Positions 8,729 to 15,803 of a DNA stretch of 64,000 nucleotides are shown here, piece after piece; position 1 is the first letter of the stretch; each line of letters starts with the position of its first letter. The notes beneath the pieces are model-generated. The model saw only the letters and a program-made list of their open reading frames with translations, was not told where the DNA came from and ran no database searches. Source of the DNA: Nocardia australiensis (GTDB lineage Bacteria > Actinomycetota > Actinomycetes > Mycobacteriales > Mycobacteriaceae); assembly GCF_020733705.1 (NCBI RefSeq), contig NZ_JAJFZM010000017.1, positions 62,001 to 126,000 of the forward strand, given 5' to 3'. The translations under genes were made by a program, and so were the position numbers.

Positions 8729-8766
8729 TTGACACACTAAAATCACATCGTATGATTGTCAACAAT
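8729..8766 (+). promoter_or_regulatory. Sigma70-type promoter overlapped by a GntR-type operator
   Basis: TTGACA at 8729-8734 and TATGAT at 8751-8756 are separated by 16 nt and point right toward the isomerase-GntR operon. The palindrome ATTGTCAACAAT (8755-8766) overlaps the -10 end and the predicted start point, a classic repressor position. On the opposite strand the same palindrome contains another TTGACA (8762-8757) that could serve as -35 for the leftward dehydrogenase-amidase unit. The core matches the operator at 4450-4461. Confidence 0.75.
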
Positions 8767-8813
8767 CCGATCGTGTTCGGAGGTCTACCTGGCTGAGCGC
8801 GAGAGGGGCCGAA

Positions 8814-9554
8814 GTGGAACTCAGCTTCCCCGACATCGAGGGCCCCGTCGCACAACGCGGCATCGGGATCATCGCACCATTCGACCTAGCGCTCGAACGC
8901 GAGCTATGGCGCTGGGCGCCCCTGGAAGTGAGTCTGCACCTGGCCCGGACGCCCTACGAACCGGTCCCGGTGTCGTTGGCGATGGCCGAGTTGGTGTCCA
9001 ACCCCGCGCATCTGACCGCCGCGACCCGCGATGTATTGCACGTGGAGCCGGAAGTGGTTGCCTACCTGTGCACCTCGGGCAGTTTCATCAAAGGGCTGGC
9101 CTATGAGAAATCGCTGCGGGAAACGATCTGCCTGGCCGGAGCACCGGACGCGGTCACCACCTCAGGCGCACTGGTGGAGGTGATCCGGCACCTCGACCTC
9201 ACCAAAATATCTGTCATCACGCCCTACGACGAGATACTCACCCACAAGCTGCACGACTTCCTCGGTGAGGCCGGATGCGAGGTGATCCGTTCCGATCATC
9301 TCGGTTTGGGTGGTGGTATCTGGAAGGTCAACTATCGCACCATTGCCGAACGCATCATCGGCGCCGATGATCCCGAGGCCCAGGCCATCTTCGTCAGCTG
9401 TACCAACCTGCCCACCTATGACGTCATCGAGCCGCTGGAAAAGGCCCTCGGCAAGCCCGTGCTCACCGCCAACCAGCTCACCATGTGGGCGTGTCTCGGC
9501 CGGATGAAGCTGCCCATGATGGGTCCGGGAAAGTGGCTACTCAACGTTTTCTGA
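8814..9554 (+). CDS. Maleate cis-trans isomerase / Asp-Glu racemase superfamily protein (two-cysteine form)
   Basis: A 246-aa member of the maleate isomerase/arylmalonate decarboxylase group of the Asp/Glu racemase superfamily. Both expected active-site cysteines are present: Cys86 in AYLCTSGSFIKG and Cys196 in FVSCTNLPTYDVI, followed by GKPVLTANQLTMW. It could isomerise a cis-enediacid such as maleate, or racemise/decarboxylate a related acid. EutA-type proteins of ectoine catabolism belong to the same family, so maleate isomerase is not certain. The GTG start at 8814 follows GAGAGGGG. It opens a three-gene operon with a paralogue 16 nt downstream and the GntR gene. Confidence 0.82.
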   Translation: MELSFPDIEGPVAQRGIGIIAPFDLALERELWRWAPLEVSLHLARTPYEPVPVSLAMAELVSNPAHLTAATRDVLHVEPEVVAYLCTSGSFIKGLAYEKSLRETICLAGAPDAVTTSGALVEVIRHLDLTKISVITPYDEILTHKLHDFLGEAGCEVIRSDHLGLGGGIWKVNYRTIAERIIGADDPEAQAIFVSCTNLPTYDVIEPLEKALGKPVLTANQLTMWACLGRMKLPMMGPGKWLLNVF

Positions 9555-9570
9555 AATGGAAGTACATCGC

Positions 9571-10302
9571 ATGCAGGCACCCACCGTCGGTTTCATCTAC
9601 CCCGACCACGCGGCCGAGGATGATTACCCGCACGCCGCGGCGGCACTCGGCGTAGCGCTGCCGGTCGCTCACATCTACGGCACCGACCTGCACGCCGTTC
9701 CCGAACTGCTCGATCTGGGCAGCCCGGACAAACTGCGTCACGGCGCCGAATTGCTCGCGCCGCACCGGCCCGCAGCGGTGGTATGGGCTTGCACCTCAGG
9801 CAGTTTCGTTTACGGACCCCGCGGTGCCCGCGAGCAGGTTCGCGCACTGGCCGAGGTTGCGGGTGTGCCTGCGTCGAGCACCAGCCTTGCCTTCGTCGAG
9901 GCCGCACGGGCGCTCGATGTGAGGACCGTCGCCATCGCGGCCAGCTATCCCGACGCGGTCGCGCGATTATTCGTAGAGTTCCTCGCCGACGCCGGGATCG
10001 AGGTGGTCTCCATGTCGAGCGCGGGCATCGACACCGCCGCCGAGGTCGGCACGCTGGACTCGGACGCGGTGCTGCGGCTGGCACGCACCAACGACCACCC
10101 CGACGCGGCGGCCCTGCTGATCCCCGACACCGCCATGCACACCCTTGCGGTGCTCCCCGAATTGGAAACAGCACTGGGCAAACCGGTACTCACCGCCAAT
10201 CAGGTCACCATCTGGGAGGGGCTGCGGTTGGCCGACACAGACCCGACGGCCACGACCCTCGGTACCCTATTCTCGGAAAGGCGGACCCATGTCGGTCCTT
10301 GA
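9571..10302 (+). CDS. Second maleate isomerase/racemase-fold paralogue lacking the second cysteine
   Basis: A 243-aa paralogue of the preceding gene. The first cysteine is kept (Cys74 in VVWACTSGSFVYG). At the second catalytic position the aligned residue is Asp186 in LLIPDTAMHTL, where the upstream protein has SCTNLPT. The flanking GKPVLTANQVTIW is shared, so the alignment is unambiguous. ATG 9571 was chosen because GGAAG lies 8 nt upstream; another in-frame ATG at 9556 is possible. It is translationally close to both neighbours and overlaps the GntR gene by 14 nt. It may be a subunit, a one-cysteine enzyme with different chemistry, or non-catalytic. Confidence 0.8.
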   Translation: MQAPTVGFIYPDHAAEDDYPHAAAALGVALPVAHIYGTDLHAVPELLDLGSPDKLRHGAELLAPHRPAAVVWACTSGSFVYGPRGAREQVRALAEVAGVPASSTSLAFVEAARALDVRTVAIAASYPDAVARLFVEFLADAGIEVVSMSSAGIDTAAEVGTLDSDAVLRLARTNDHPDAAALLIPDTAMHTLAVLPELETALGKPVLTANQVTIWEGLRLADTDPTATTLGTLFSERRTHVGP

Positions 10303-10957
10303 TTTCGAGCCGGTCAACCAGCAGTCGACCGCGGAGATGATCGCTGATCGCCTGCGCGAGGCGATCATGCGCGGCAGCCTGGAACCAGGCACCCAGCTCG
10401 GCGAGGCCGACCTGGCGGCTCAATTCGCGGTATCGCGCGGTCCGGTTCGAGAAGCGATGCAGCGCTTGGTATCCGAGGGGCTGCTGCACAGTATCCGCAA
10501 TCGAGGCATCTTCGTCATAGATCTCACCGTCGACGATGTCGTCGATATATACCGCGCGAGGACCGCGATCGAAAGCGGGGCGCTCGCACTGATTCTCGAC
10601 GGCCGCCGGGACATCGCGTATGCGGCACTCGAGCCCAGCGTCGCCGATATGTGCGCCCAGGCCGAGGGCGGCGACGCCGTTGGCGTATCCGACGCGGATC
10701 AGGCTTTCCACGAGGCGCTCGTCGAGGCCGCAGCGAGCCCGCGGCTGGTGCGCGCGGCGCGAACCCTGCTGATCGAGACCCGAATGTGCCTTGGCGCCTT
10801 GCAGACAACGTATCCAGACCTGTGCGAACAGGCCGACGAGCACGTACGACTGCGCGAGGCGATCGGCTCCGGCCCGGTGCGGCACGCCCGCGCGCTGCTC
10901 GTCGAGCATATGGATGACGCAGTGCATCGGCTGTGCGGCCAACACAGCCCGGGCTGA
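10289..10957 (+). CDS. GntR-family (FCD domain) transcriptional regulator
   Basis: A 222-aa FadR-subfamily regulator. The N-terminal winged helix contains AEMIADRLREAIMRGSLEPG, then QLGEADLAAQFAVSRGPVREAMQRL. The C-terminal FCD ligand domain has the metal/acid-binding pattern FHEALVEAA, EHVRLREAI and LVEHMDDAVHRL. ATG 10289 follows GGAAAG and overlaps the upstream gene by 14 nt; the longer reading frame from 10145 is just overlap. As the last gene of the operon it is likely autoregulated. It is the best candidate to bind the two ATTGTC(G/A)ACAAT sites at 4450 and 8755. FCD regulators usually respond to small carboxylates. Confidence 0.9.
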   Translation: MSVLDFEPVNQQSTAEMIADRLREAIMRGSLEPGTQLGEADLAAQFAVSRGPVREAMQRLVSEGLLHSIRNRGIFVIDLTVDDVVDIYRARTAIESGALALILDGRRDIAYAALEPSVADMCAQAEGGDAVGVSDADQAFHEALVEAAASPRLVRAARTLLIETRMCLGALQTTYPDLCEQADEHVRLREAIGSGPVRHARALLVEHMDDAVHRLCGQHSPG

Positions 10958-10960
10958 CCC

Positions 10961-10986
10961 GCGCGCTCGGCACGGCACGAGCGCGC
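10961..10986 (+). terminator. Hairpin after the GntR gene
   Basis: GCGCGCTCG (10961-10969) pairs perfectly with CGAGCGCGC (10978-10986) across an 8-nt loop, directly after the GntR stop codon and between two convergent genes. There is no U-tract, so this is a probable actinobacterial-style (L-shaped) terminator. Confidence 0.55.
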
Positions 10987-11015
10987 ATATCGGAGCGATC
11001 AGCGGGTGGCTCGGA

Positions 11016-11435
11016 TCACCCGACGGCAGGCGCTGTTGGCGCGGGCATCGTTGTCGCGGTGCGCTTTTCGGTGGCGGTGGCGAGCCAGAAGAACACCGGC
11101 GGCAGCACGATTTCAATGACGGTCAGCACAATCTGGAACCAGTGCGGCCACCCGTACACCGCCAGCGAGATCAGCCTGCCGACCGCGCCGAGCAGGAATA
11201 CACCGGCGAGCCACCGGATCGCGGCCAGTGAGATCGGCGCCTGACGGGCGGCCCAAATCCACAGCGCGCCGTAGCCGACGAAAATCGCGCCGAAGAAGCG
11301 GGATTGACTGTCGGCGGTCACGCCCGAGGAACCCATATCGGGAACCCCGTCGATGCCGAGTGCCATGTGAAAGAGGCCGATCGCCACGCAGGCGACGCCC
11401 ATCGTCACGGTGAGCCATTTGAGCGCCGCAGTCAT
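11016..11435 (-). CDS. DUF4345 family small integral membrane protein
   Basis: A 139-aa protein with about four hydrophobic helices (for example LTVTMGVACVAIGLFHMAL, FFGAIFVGYGALWIWAA and a C-terminal IVLTVIEIVLPPVFFW stretch). It resembles the DUF4345 family, whose function is unknown. It is divergent from a TetR regulator at 11579, and the 143-nt gap holds two palindromic operator-like sites. The simplest reading is a TetR-controlled membrane protein. Confidence 0.75.
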   Translation of the reverse strand: MTAALKWLTVTMGVACVAIGLFHMALGIDGVPDMGSSGVTADSQSRFFGAIFVGYGALWIWAARQAPISLAAIRWLAGVFLLGAVGRLISLAVYGWPHWFQIVLTVIEIVLPPVFFWLATATEKRTATTMPAPTAPAVG

Positions 11436-11508
11436 GAGATTCCTCCGTTAGCGCGGACGTATTCGGCTGGTGCGCCGCGGATTTCGAATCTCAGGCAACA
11501 CCGCCATC

Positions 11509-11567
11509 TAGTAGACGTCCGTCTACTAATAAGTAGACTACGACGCTTTGTAGACGCACGTCAACTA
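11509..11567. promoter_or_regulatory. Two TetR-type palindromic operators
   Basis: The first site is TAGTAGACG-tc-CGTCTACTA at 11509-11528, with perfect 9-bp arms. The second, TTGTAGACG-ca-CGTCAACTA at 11548-11567, is the same site with one mismatched pair. A further GTAGAC half-site lies between them (11533-11538). The downstream site ends 11 nt before the TetR start codon, so autorepression and control of the divergent DUF4345 gene are expected. Confidence 0.75.
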
Positions 11568-11578
11568 AGCTATCGAAG

Positions 11579-12181
11579 ATGACCGCTCGCCGACGCCTCG
11601 CACCTGACGAACGCCGCCGCCTGCTGCTCGACGCGGGCGCGAAACTGTTCGCGGAACGCACCTACGACGCGGTGCTGATGGAAGATGTCGCGACGGCGGC
11701 AGGCATCTCCCGGGCCCTGCTCTACCGGCATTTCCCGACGAAAAGAGACCTCTTCGCGGCTGTCTATCAACTGGCGGCGAACCAATTGCTCGTGACGACA
11801 AAGCTCGATACCGAAACCCCGCTGCCCGATCAGCTCGCCGCCGGGCTCGATATCCACTTCGACTACTTCGAGGCCAACGCCCAGGCCGTGATCACCGCCA
11901 ATAAAGTGCTGGCCGCCGATCCAACCATCCAGGCCATCATCACCGGTGAACTCGGCGAACTCCGACGCCGCCTGCTAGACGTGATCGGCGTCGAGGGCCC
12001 CCTCCGAGACAAGACCTCGACGGTCCTCATGGGTTGGCTGACCTTCGTGCGAGTGCTATCCATCGACTGGCTGGAAAACCACACCGTCTCCCGCACCGAA
12101 CTCCGCAGGGTCTGCGTCGGCGCACTGGTCGGCGCACTGGAACCCATCCTCGAGCACACCCCGGCCGCGCCGGACGAATAA
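11579..12181 (+). CDS. TetR/AcrR family transcriptional regulator
   Basis: A 200-aa repressor. The N-terminal helix-turn-helix reads AKLFAERTYDAVLMEDVA, then TAAGISRALLYRHFPTKRDLF, which is diagnostic for TetR. The C-terminal ligand-binding domain is not recognisable as any characterised type. ATG 11579 lies just downstream of two matching palindromes that it most likely binds. The partner gene is the divergent DUF4345 membrane protein. Inducer unknown. Confidence 0.9.
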   Translation: MTARRRLAPDERRRLLLDAGAKLFAERTYDAVLMEDVATAAGISRALLYRHFPTKRDLFAAVYQLAANQLLVTTKLDTETPLPDQLAAGLDIHFDYFEANAQAVITANKVLAADPTIQAIITGELGELRRRLLDVIGVEGPLRDKTSTVLMGWLTFVRVLSIDWLENHTVSRTELRRVCVGALVGALEPILEHTPAAPDE

Positions 12182-12390
12182 TGGAAGACCTTCGCCGATA
12201 GTGCTCGGACACAACGACACTAGAGCTGATCGAGGTTCGAAGGACGCTCGACCATCACAAACACGTCGCCCTTTCGGGCTCTGGCAGCAACAACACGATG
12301 CCGCGACCATGCCGATCAAACACAGCTTCGGGCACACACTTCGGAGGCAAGGCAGCTAACCGGGGGCAGTCCCGACCGCCAAACCCCGGG
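12182..12390. other. Intergenic stretch with no recognised feature
   Basis: This is the first part of the 750-nt gap between the TetR gene and truB. No reading frame with convincing protein character, RNA gene or strong hairpin was recognised here. The rest of the gap is filled by repeats. Confidence 0.5.
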
Positions 12391-12761
12391 GTCCCGCACG
12401 TCCCCCCATTACGCACCCACTCGCCACAACAAAAGCCTCCGATCCAAACGGATCGCCAACCCCCAAGCGCCGCACGAGCCCCCACACGCGCCCACTCGCC
12501 ATGACCCATTTCGAGTGCAGCGAGACCGAGCCACCCAACTGCTAAAGCACGGCCACCTAATTGGGCACAGAAACGATCAGTGCCGCACGAGCCCACTTAC
12601 GTGCCCACTAGGCACGACAACAGTTTTCAGCGTAGCGAAAGCGAGTCTCTCGGCTGCCGAAGCACGAGACCTACCTGTATACAGAAACAGTCGGTGCCGC
12701 ACCAACCCCCCATACGCACCCACTCGCCACAACAACAGCTTCCGAGCGAAGCGAGACCGAG
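12391..12761 (+). repeat. Four diverged copies of a roughly 65-bp intergenic module
   Basis: The module begins GCCGCACnnnCCCC, continues ACGCACCCACTCGCCACaACAACAG and ends GAGCGnAGCGAGacCGAG. Copies lie at about 12391-12454 (3' end diverged), 12468-12530, 12580-12646 and 12693-12761. The last two are each preceded by ACAGAAACnnTCnGTGCCGCAC. A fifth copy is at 49577-49641, and in both places a copy sits directly beside the large palindrome. No convincing coding frame runs through them. Confidence 0.75.
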
Positions 12762-12768
12762 CCCTAAA

Positions 12769-12860
12769 GTTCGCGGCCGGCTCGCGTCCGAGGGGCAAAT
12801 ACGATGCGACGCAGGAGCAAGTATTTGCCCCTCGGACGCGAGCCAGAGGGGGCCGCGAAC
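12769..12860. repeat. Nested large inverted repeat, copy 1
   Basis: Perfect 24-nt inner arms at 12779-12802 and 12821-12844 enclose an 18-nt loop. Outer 10-nt arms GTTCGCGGCC (12769-12778) and GGCCGCGAAC (12851-12860) add a second stem. A near-identical element is at 49651-49744. Between the copies one inner pair differs as A-T here versus G-C there, so pairing is maintained. It lies downstream of truB and of the TetR gene. It could be a transcription terminator, a REP-like mobile repeat, or an RNA structure. Confidence 0.85.
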
Positions 12861-12929
12861 ACGCAGCGCCGCAGGCGCTGCCAAACAACACAGCCGCGAA
12901 CACGCCGCGCCAGCGGCCAAAAAACACAG
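12861..12929. repeat. Hairpin tail of repeat copy 1
   Basis: GCAGCGCC-gca-GGCGCTGC at 12864-12882 forms a perfect 8-bp hairpin. It is followed by CCGCGAACACGCCGCGCCAG and CGGCCAAAAA, which also follow the second palindrome copy at about 49738-49771. The extra hairpin is absent from the second copy, so it looks like an insertion within the tail. The tail abuts the truB stop codon. Confidence 0.6.
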
Positions 12930-12931
12930 CA

Positions 12932-13846
12932 CTACAGATTCGATGGACGCACAACCATCACAGACGCGGCGCGCTTGCCACTCTCCTGAACCAATGCGAT
13001 CGCGCGCCCCTGCGGATCGATGGCAGCGTACACACCGGCGATTCCGACGGGCTCGAGCCAGCGGCCGTTACGGAGGTCGTTCGCCTGTGTGTCGTCGATA
13101 TCGCGGTGCGGGAAGGCGGTTCGAATGGCGTCGTCCATGCCGAGGCTCAGCAGCGAATCGCCCGATTCGGCCGCGACCGCCAACTCCTCCAGTGTGCGGG
13201 CATGCTCGAGCGTGAACGGGCCGACCCTGGTGCGACGCAATGCGGTCAGATGTCCACCGACTCCAAGGGCAGCGCCGAGGTCGCGGGCGAGGGCGCGCAC
13301 ATAGGTGCCCGACGAACATTCGACTTCCACGTCGAGATCGACGAATGCGCCGTCCGAAATATCGTGGCGGGCAAGGATGGCGAAGCGTGACACCGTGACC
13401 GGTCGCGCCGCGAGGCGCACTTCTTCGCCGGCGCGATGCCGGGCATAGGCCCGCTCGCCGTCGACCTTTATGGCGCTGACGGTAGCCGGGACCTGTTCGA
13501 TGTCGCCGGTGAGTTCGGCTGTGTGCGCGGCGATTTCGGCATCGGTCAGGTGGATAGCCGAGGTGGTCGTCAGCTCCTCCCCCTCGGCGTCGTCGGTGCT
13601 TGTCGCCCGGCCGAGCCTGATGGTCGCCGTGTATGCCTTGGTGGTGAGGGTGAGCAAGCCGAGTAGCTTGGTGGCGCGCTCCACGCCGAGCACCAGCACT
13701 CCGGTCGCCATCGGGTCGAGTGTGCCCGCATGCCCGACCTTCTTGGTGTGCAACAGTTTCCGACACTTTGCCACGACGTCGTGGCTGGTCCAGCCGCCGT
13801 CCTTGTCGACGATCAGCAGACCACCGAGACCATCGGTGCCCGCCAT
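12932..13846 (-). CDS. truB: tRNA pseudouridine(55) synthase
   Basis: TruB makes pseudouridine 55 in the T-loop of tRNAs. The 304-aa protein starts MAGTDGLGGLLIVDKDGGWTS. The catalytic aspartate is in the motif HAGTLDPMATGVL near residue 47. TKAYTATIRLG, and CSSGTYVRALARDLG for RNA binding, follow, with a C-terminal PUA-like segment. ATG 13846 overlaps the pptT stop codon as ATGA, indicating translational coupling; the longer reading frame extending upstream is a shadow of pptT. Its 3' end abuts the large repeat element. Confidence 0.95.
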   Translation of the reverse strand: MAGTDGLGGLLIVDKDGGWTSHDVVAKCRKLLHTKKVGHAGTLDPMATGVLVLGVERATKLLGLLTLTTKAYTATIRLGRATSTDDAEGEELTTTSAIHLTDAEIAAHTAELTGDIEQVPATVSAIKVDGERAYARHRAGEEVRLAARPVTVSRFAILARHDISDGAFVDLDVEVECSSGTYVRALARDLGAALGVGGHLTALRRTRVGPFTLEHARTLEELAVAAESGDSLLSLGMDDAIRTAFPHRDIDDTQANDLRNGRWLEPVGIAGVYAAIDPQGRAIALVQESGKRAASVMVVRPSNL

Positions 13847-14529
13847 CAGCCGTGCACGATCGCGGTCAGGATGCGGCCGTCGCCGATCATCCAGCGGCCG
13901 TCGAACGATGTCAGTGCGACACCGCCGTCGGAGGTCTGTCCTGGCACCAGCAGATCGCTGTGAAAGGTTCCGGTGGCGTCGGCGTCGGAGCTGTCGTCGA
14001 TGGTGAAGGTAATGTGCGCGTCCTCGAAGCCGAGCCAGCGTGCGGTCAGCGGCCACCACGCCTTGTACGTGGCCTCCTTGGCACAGAACAGTAGTCGGTC
14101 GAAGTGCAGGTCGGCGATGGAACTGTCGGCGAGGACGTCGCGCAACCAATCTCGCTCCGGTGCCAGGCTGACCGATTCCAGCACGCCCTCGGGCAGCGGT
14201 CCGTGCGGCTCCGCATCGATGCCGACCGACCGGAACCGCATCTGGTGCGCCAGCGCCGCCGCCTGGTATCCCTCGGTATGGGTCAAGCTTCCGACGATCC
14301 CGCGCGGCCACACCGGCGCACCCCGCTCGCCCTTGCCGATCGCCACCTGTGACTCCCCCAACTGGGCCAGGGCCAGGCGAGCGCAATGCCGAGCACCGAT
14401 GAAGTCGCGGCGTCGCTTCTCCACCGATTTCGCGATGAGATGCTCCTCCGCGGGATGCGGCTTCAGATCCTTCGGGTACTCCAGTAGCTCAGCGGTGGCC
14501 ACACCCGTGGGCACAATGTTCTCGATCAT
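13846..14529 (-). CDS. pptT: 4'-phosphopantetheinyl transferase (PptT-like)
   Basis: PptT transfers phosphopantetheine from CoA to acyl- and peptidyl-carrier proteins, activating the synthases for mycolic acids, other lipids and siderophores. The 227-aa protein has the Sfp-type signatures SVGIDAEPHGPLPEGVLESV and FCAKEATYKAWWPL, which hold the magnesium-binding Asp/Glu and the KExxYK motif. SLTHTEGYQAAALA is the CoA-contacting histidine region. The order (pptH, pptT, truB reading leftward) matches the order I recall from M. tuberculosis Rv2795c-Rv2794c-Rv2793c. Confidence 0.93.
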   Translation of the reverse strand: MIENIVPTGVATAELLEYPKDLKPHPAEEHLIAKSVEKRRRDFIGARHCARLALAQLGESQVAIGKGERGAPVWPRGIVGSLTHTEGYQAAALAHQMRFRSVGIDAEPHGPLPEGVLESVSLAPERDWLRDVLADSSIADLHFDRLLFCAKEATYKAWWPLTARWLGFEDAHITFTIDDSSDADATGTFHSDLLVPGQTSDGGVALTSFDGRWMIGDGRILTAIVHG

Positions 14530-14642
14530 CAGCGACGAGCGTAGTCGAGCGCACCCGGTCAGGATTCCAGTGCCGCGATCACACTCGCCGAATCGGCCAC
14601 AGCGCGCGGTCTACTCAGCGGCCCGGACCGAACGGCCCGGCG

Positions 14643-15602
14643 CTACAAACCGCGCCGCTGCTGTGCCTTGTTTCGCATCTCGTCCGCCGCGGCCTCCATT
14701 TCGGGAGTCACCTTGAAATGGCCACCCCATGAGTTCAGCGCTCCCGGCGGATATACCGGGGTGGGCAGGATTTGACGCAGCAGCTGATCGGGCAGACCAC
14801 GACGCTGCCATTCGCGGGGATAGCCGAGGGAAACCTCTTCGAAGCGGACACCGTCGTAATAGGTGGTACGCGGGATGTGCAGATGGCCGTACACCGAGCA
14901 GACCACGTTGTAGCGGGTGTGCCAGTCGGCGGTGCGGTCGGTGCCGCACCACAGCGCGAACTCCGGGTAGAAGAGCACGTCGGTGGGCTGGCGCACCAAA
15001 GGAAAATGGTTGATCAACACCACCGGTGTTCCCGGCGCGAGCGCATCGAGTTTCCGCTGGGTGACCTGGACACGGGCGTGACACCACGCGTCGCGCGTCG
15101 CGTACGGGTCCGACGAGAGCAGGAACTCGTCGGTCGCCACGACATTGCGGTCCCGGGCGACGGCCAGTCCCTCCGCCTTGGTGGTGGTGCCCTGCGGCAG
15201 CCACGAATAGTCATAGAGCAAGAACATCGGCGCCAGGGTCACCGACCCGCCGTATTCCTCCGCCCCGGCCCCCGCCCATACCGGGAATGGATCCTCGGGT
15301 GTCAGCACATCCAGATCCCGGCATATCGACACCAGATAGTCGTACCGCGCGGCACCGTGCATCTGTACGGGATCCTTCACCGTGGTCCACAGTTCGTGGT
15401 TGCCCGGTACCCAGATCACCTTCGCGAATCGGCTGCGCAACAACTCCAGCGCCCACCGGATGTCGTCGGATTTCTCCCCCACGTCCCCGGCCACGATCAG
15501 CCAGTCCTCCGGCGAATCCGCCCGAATCTGTTCGACCACCGGACGATTCCCCTGGTGGCCGACATGAACGTCGCTCACCGCCATCAACTTGGGTATCACC
15601 AC
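14643..15602 (-). CDS. pptH: Metallophosphoesterase, PptH-like phosphopantetheinyl hydrolase
   Basis: A 319-aa calcineurin-like phosphoesterase with the full metal-binding set: SDVHVGHQ near residue 10, VAGDVGEKSDD, WVPGNHELW, INHFPLV and VYGHLHIPRTTYYDG. The M. tuberculosis homologue at this locus (Rv2795c, PptH) removes phosphopantetheine from carrier proteins and opposes PptT. It sits 113 nt upstream of pptT on the same strand. Family and position are clear; the hydrolase activity is carried over from the mycobacterial orthologue. Confidence 0.85.
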   Translation of the reverse strand: MVIPKLMAVSDVHVGHQGNRPVVEQIRADSPEDWLIVAGDVGEKSDDIRWALELLRSRFAKVIWVPGNHELWTTVKDPVQMHGAARYDYLVSICRDLDVLTPEDPFPVWAGAGAEEYGGSVTLAPMFLLYDYSWLPQGTTTKAEGLAVARDRNVVATDEFLLSSDPYATRDAWCHARVQVTQRKLDALAPGTPVVLINHFPLVRQPTDVLFYPEFALWCGTDRTADWHTRYNVVCSVYGHLHIPRTTYYDGVRFEEVSLGYPREWQRRGLPDQLLRQILPTPVYPPGALNSWGGHFKVTPEMEAAADEMRNKAQQRRGL

Positions 15603-15803
15603 ACCTACCTTGGCACAGATGCCGCGACTGCCGCTGTCCGGCTCGCACGAACACCGCCGCCCCGACGGCCGACCGCACCGTCGACAGTATTGTCCAGCCG
15701 GGACTGACGGTTTCCGATCGCTCGGTTCGCCCGGCGACAGTCGTGGTGCGCAGATACGTCGAGCCCTGAAGCCCGGGTAAGGCAGCCAGCACCGTGGCCG
15801 TGA

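Noticed and set aside
12769..12860. CRISPR or attachment-site interpretation of the large palindrome
   Set aside because: There is no regular repeat-spacer series and no integrase or tRNA nearby; an inverted repeat with a compensatory change fits a structured repeat element better.
12515..13390. Long rightward open frames at 12.5-13.4 kb
   Set aside because: They run through the repeat modules and antisense to truB and show Arg/Ala/Pro-rich shadow composition, with no recognisable domain.
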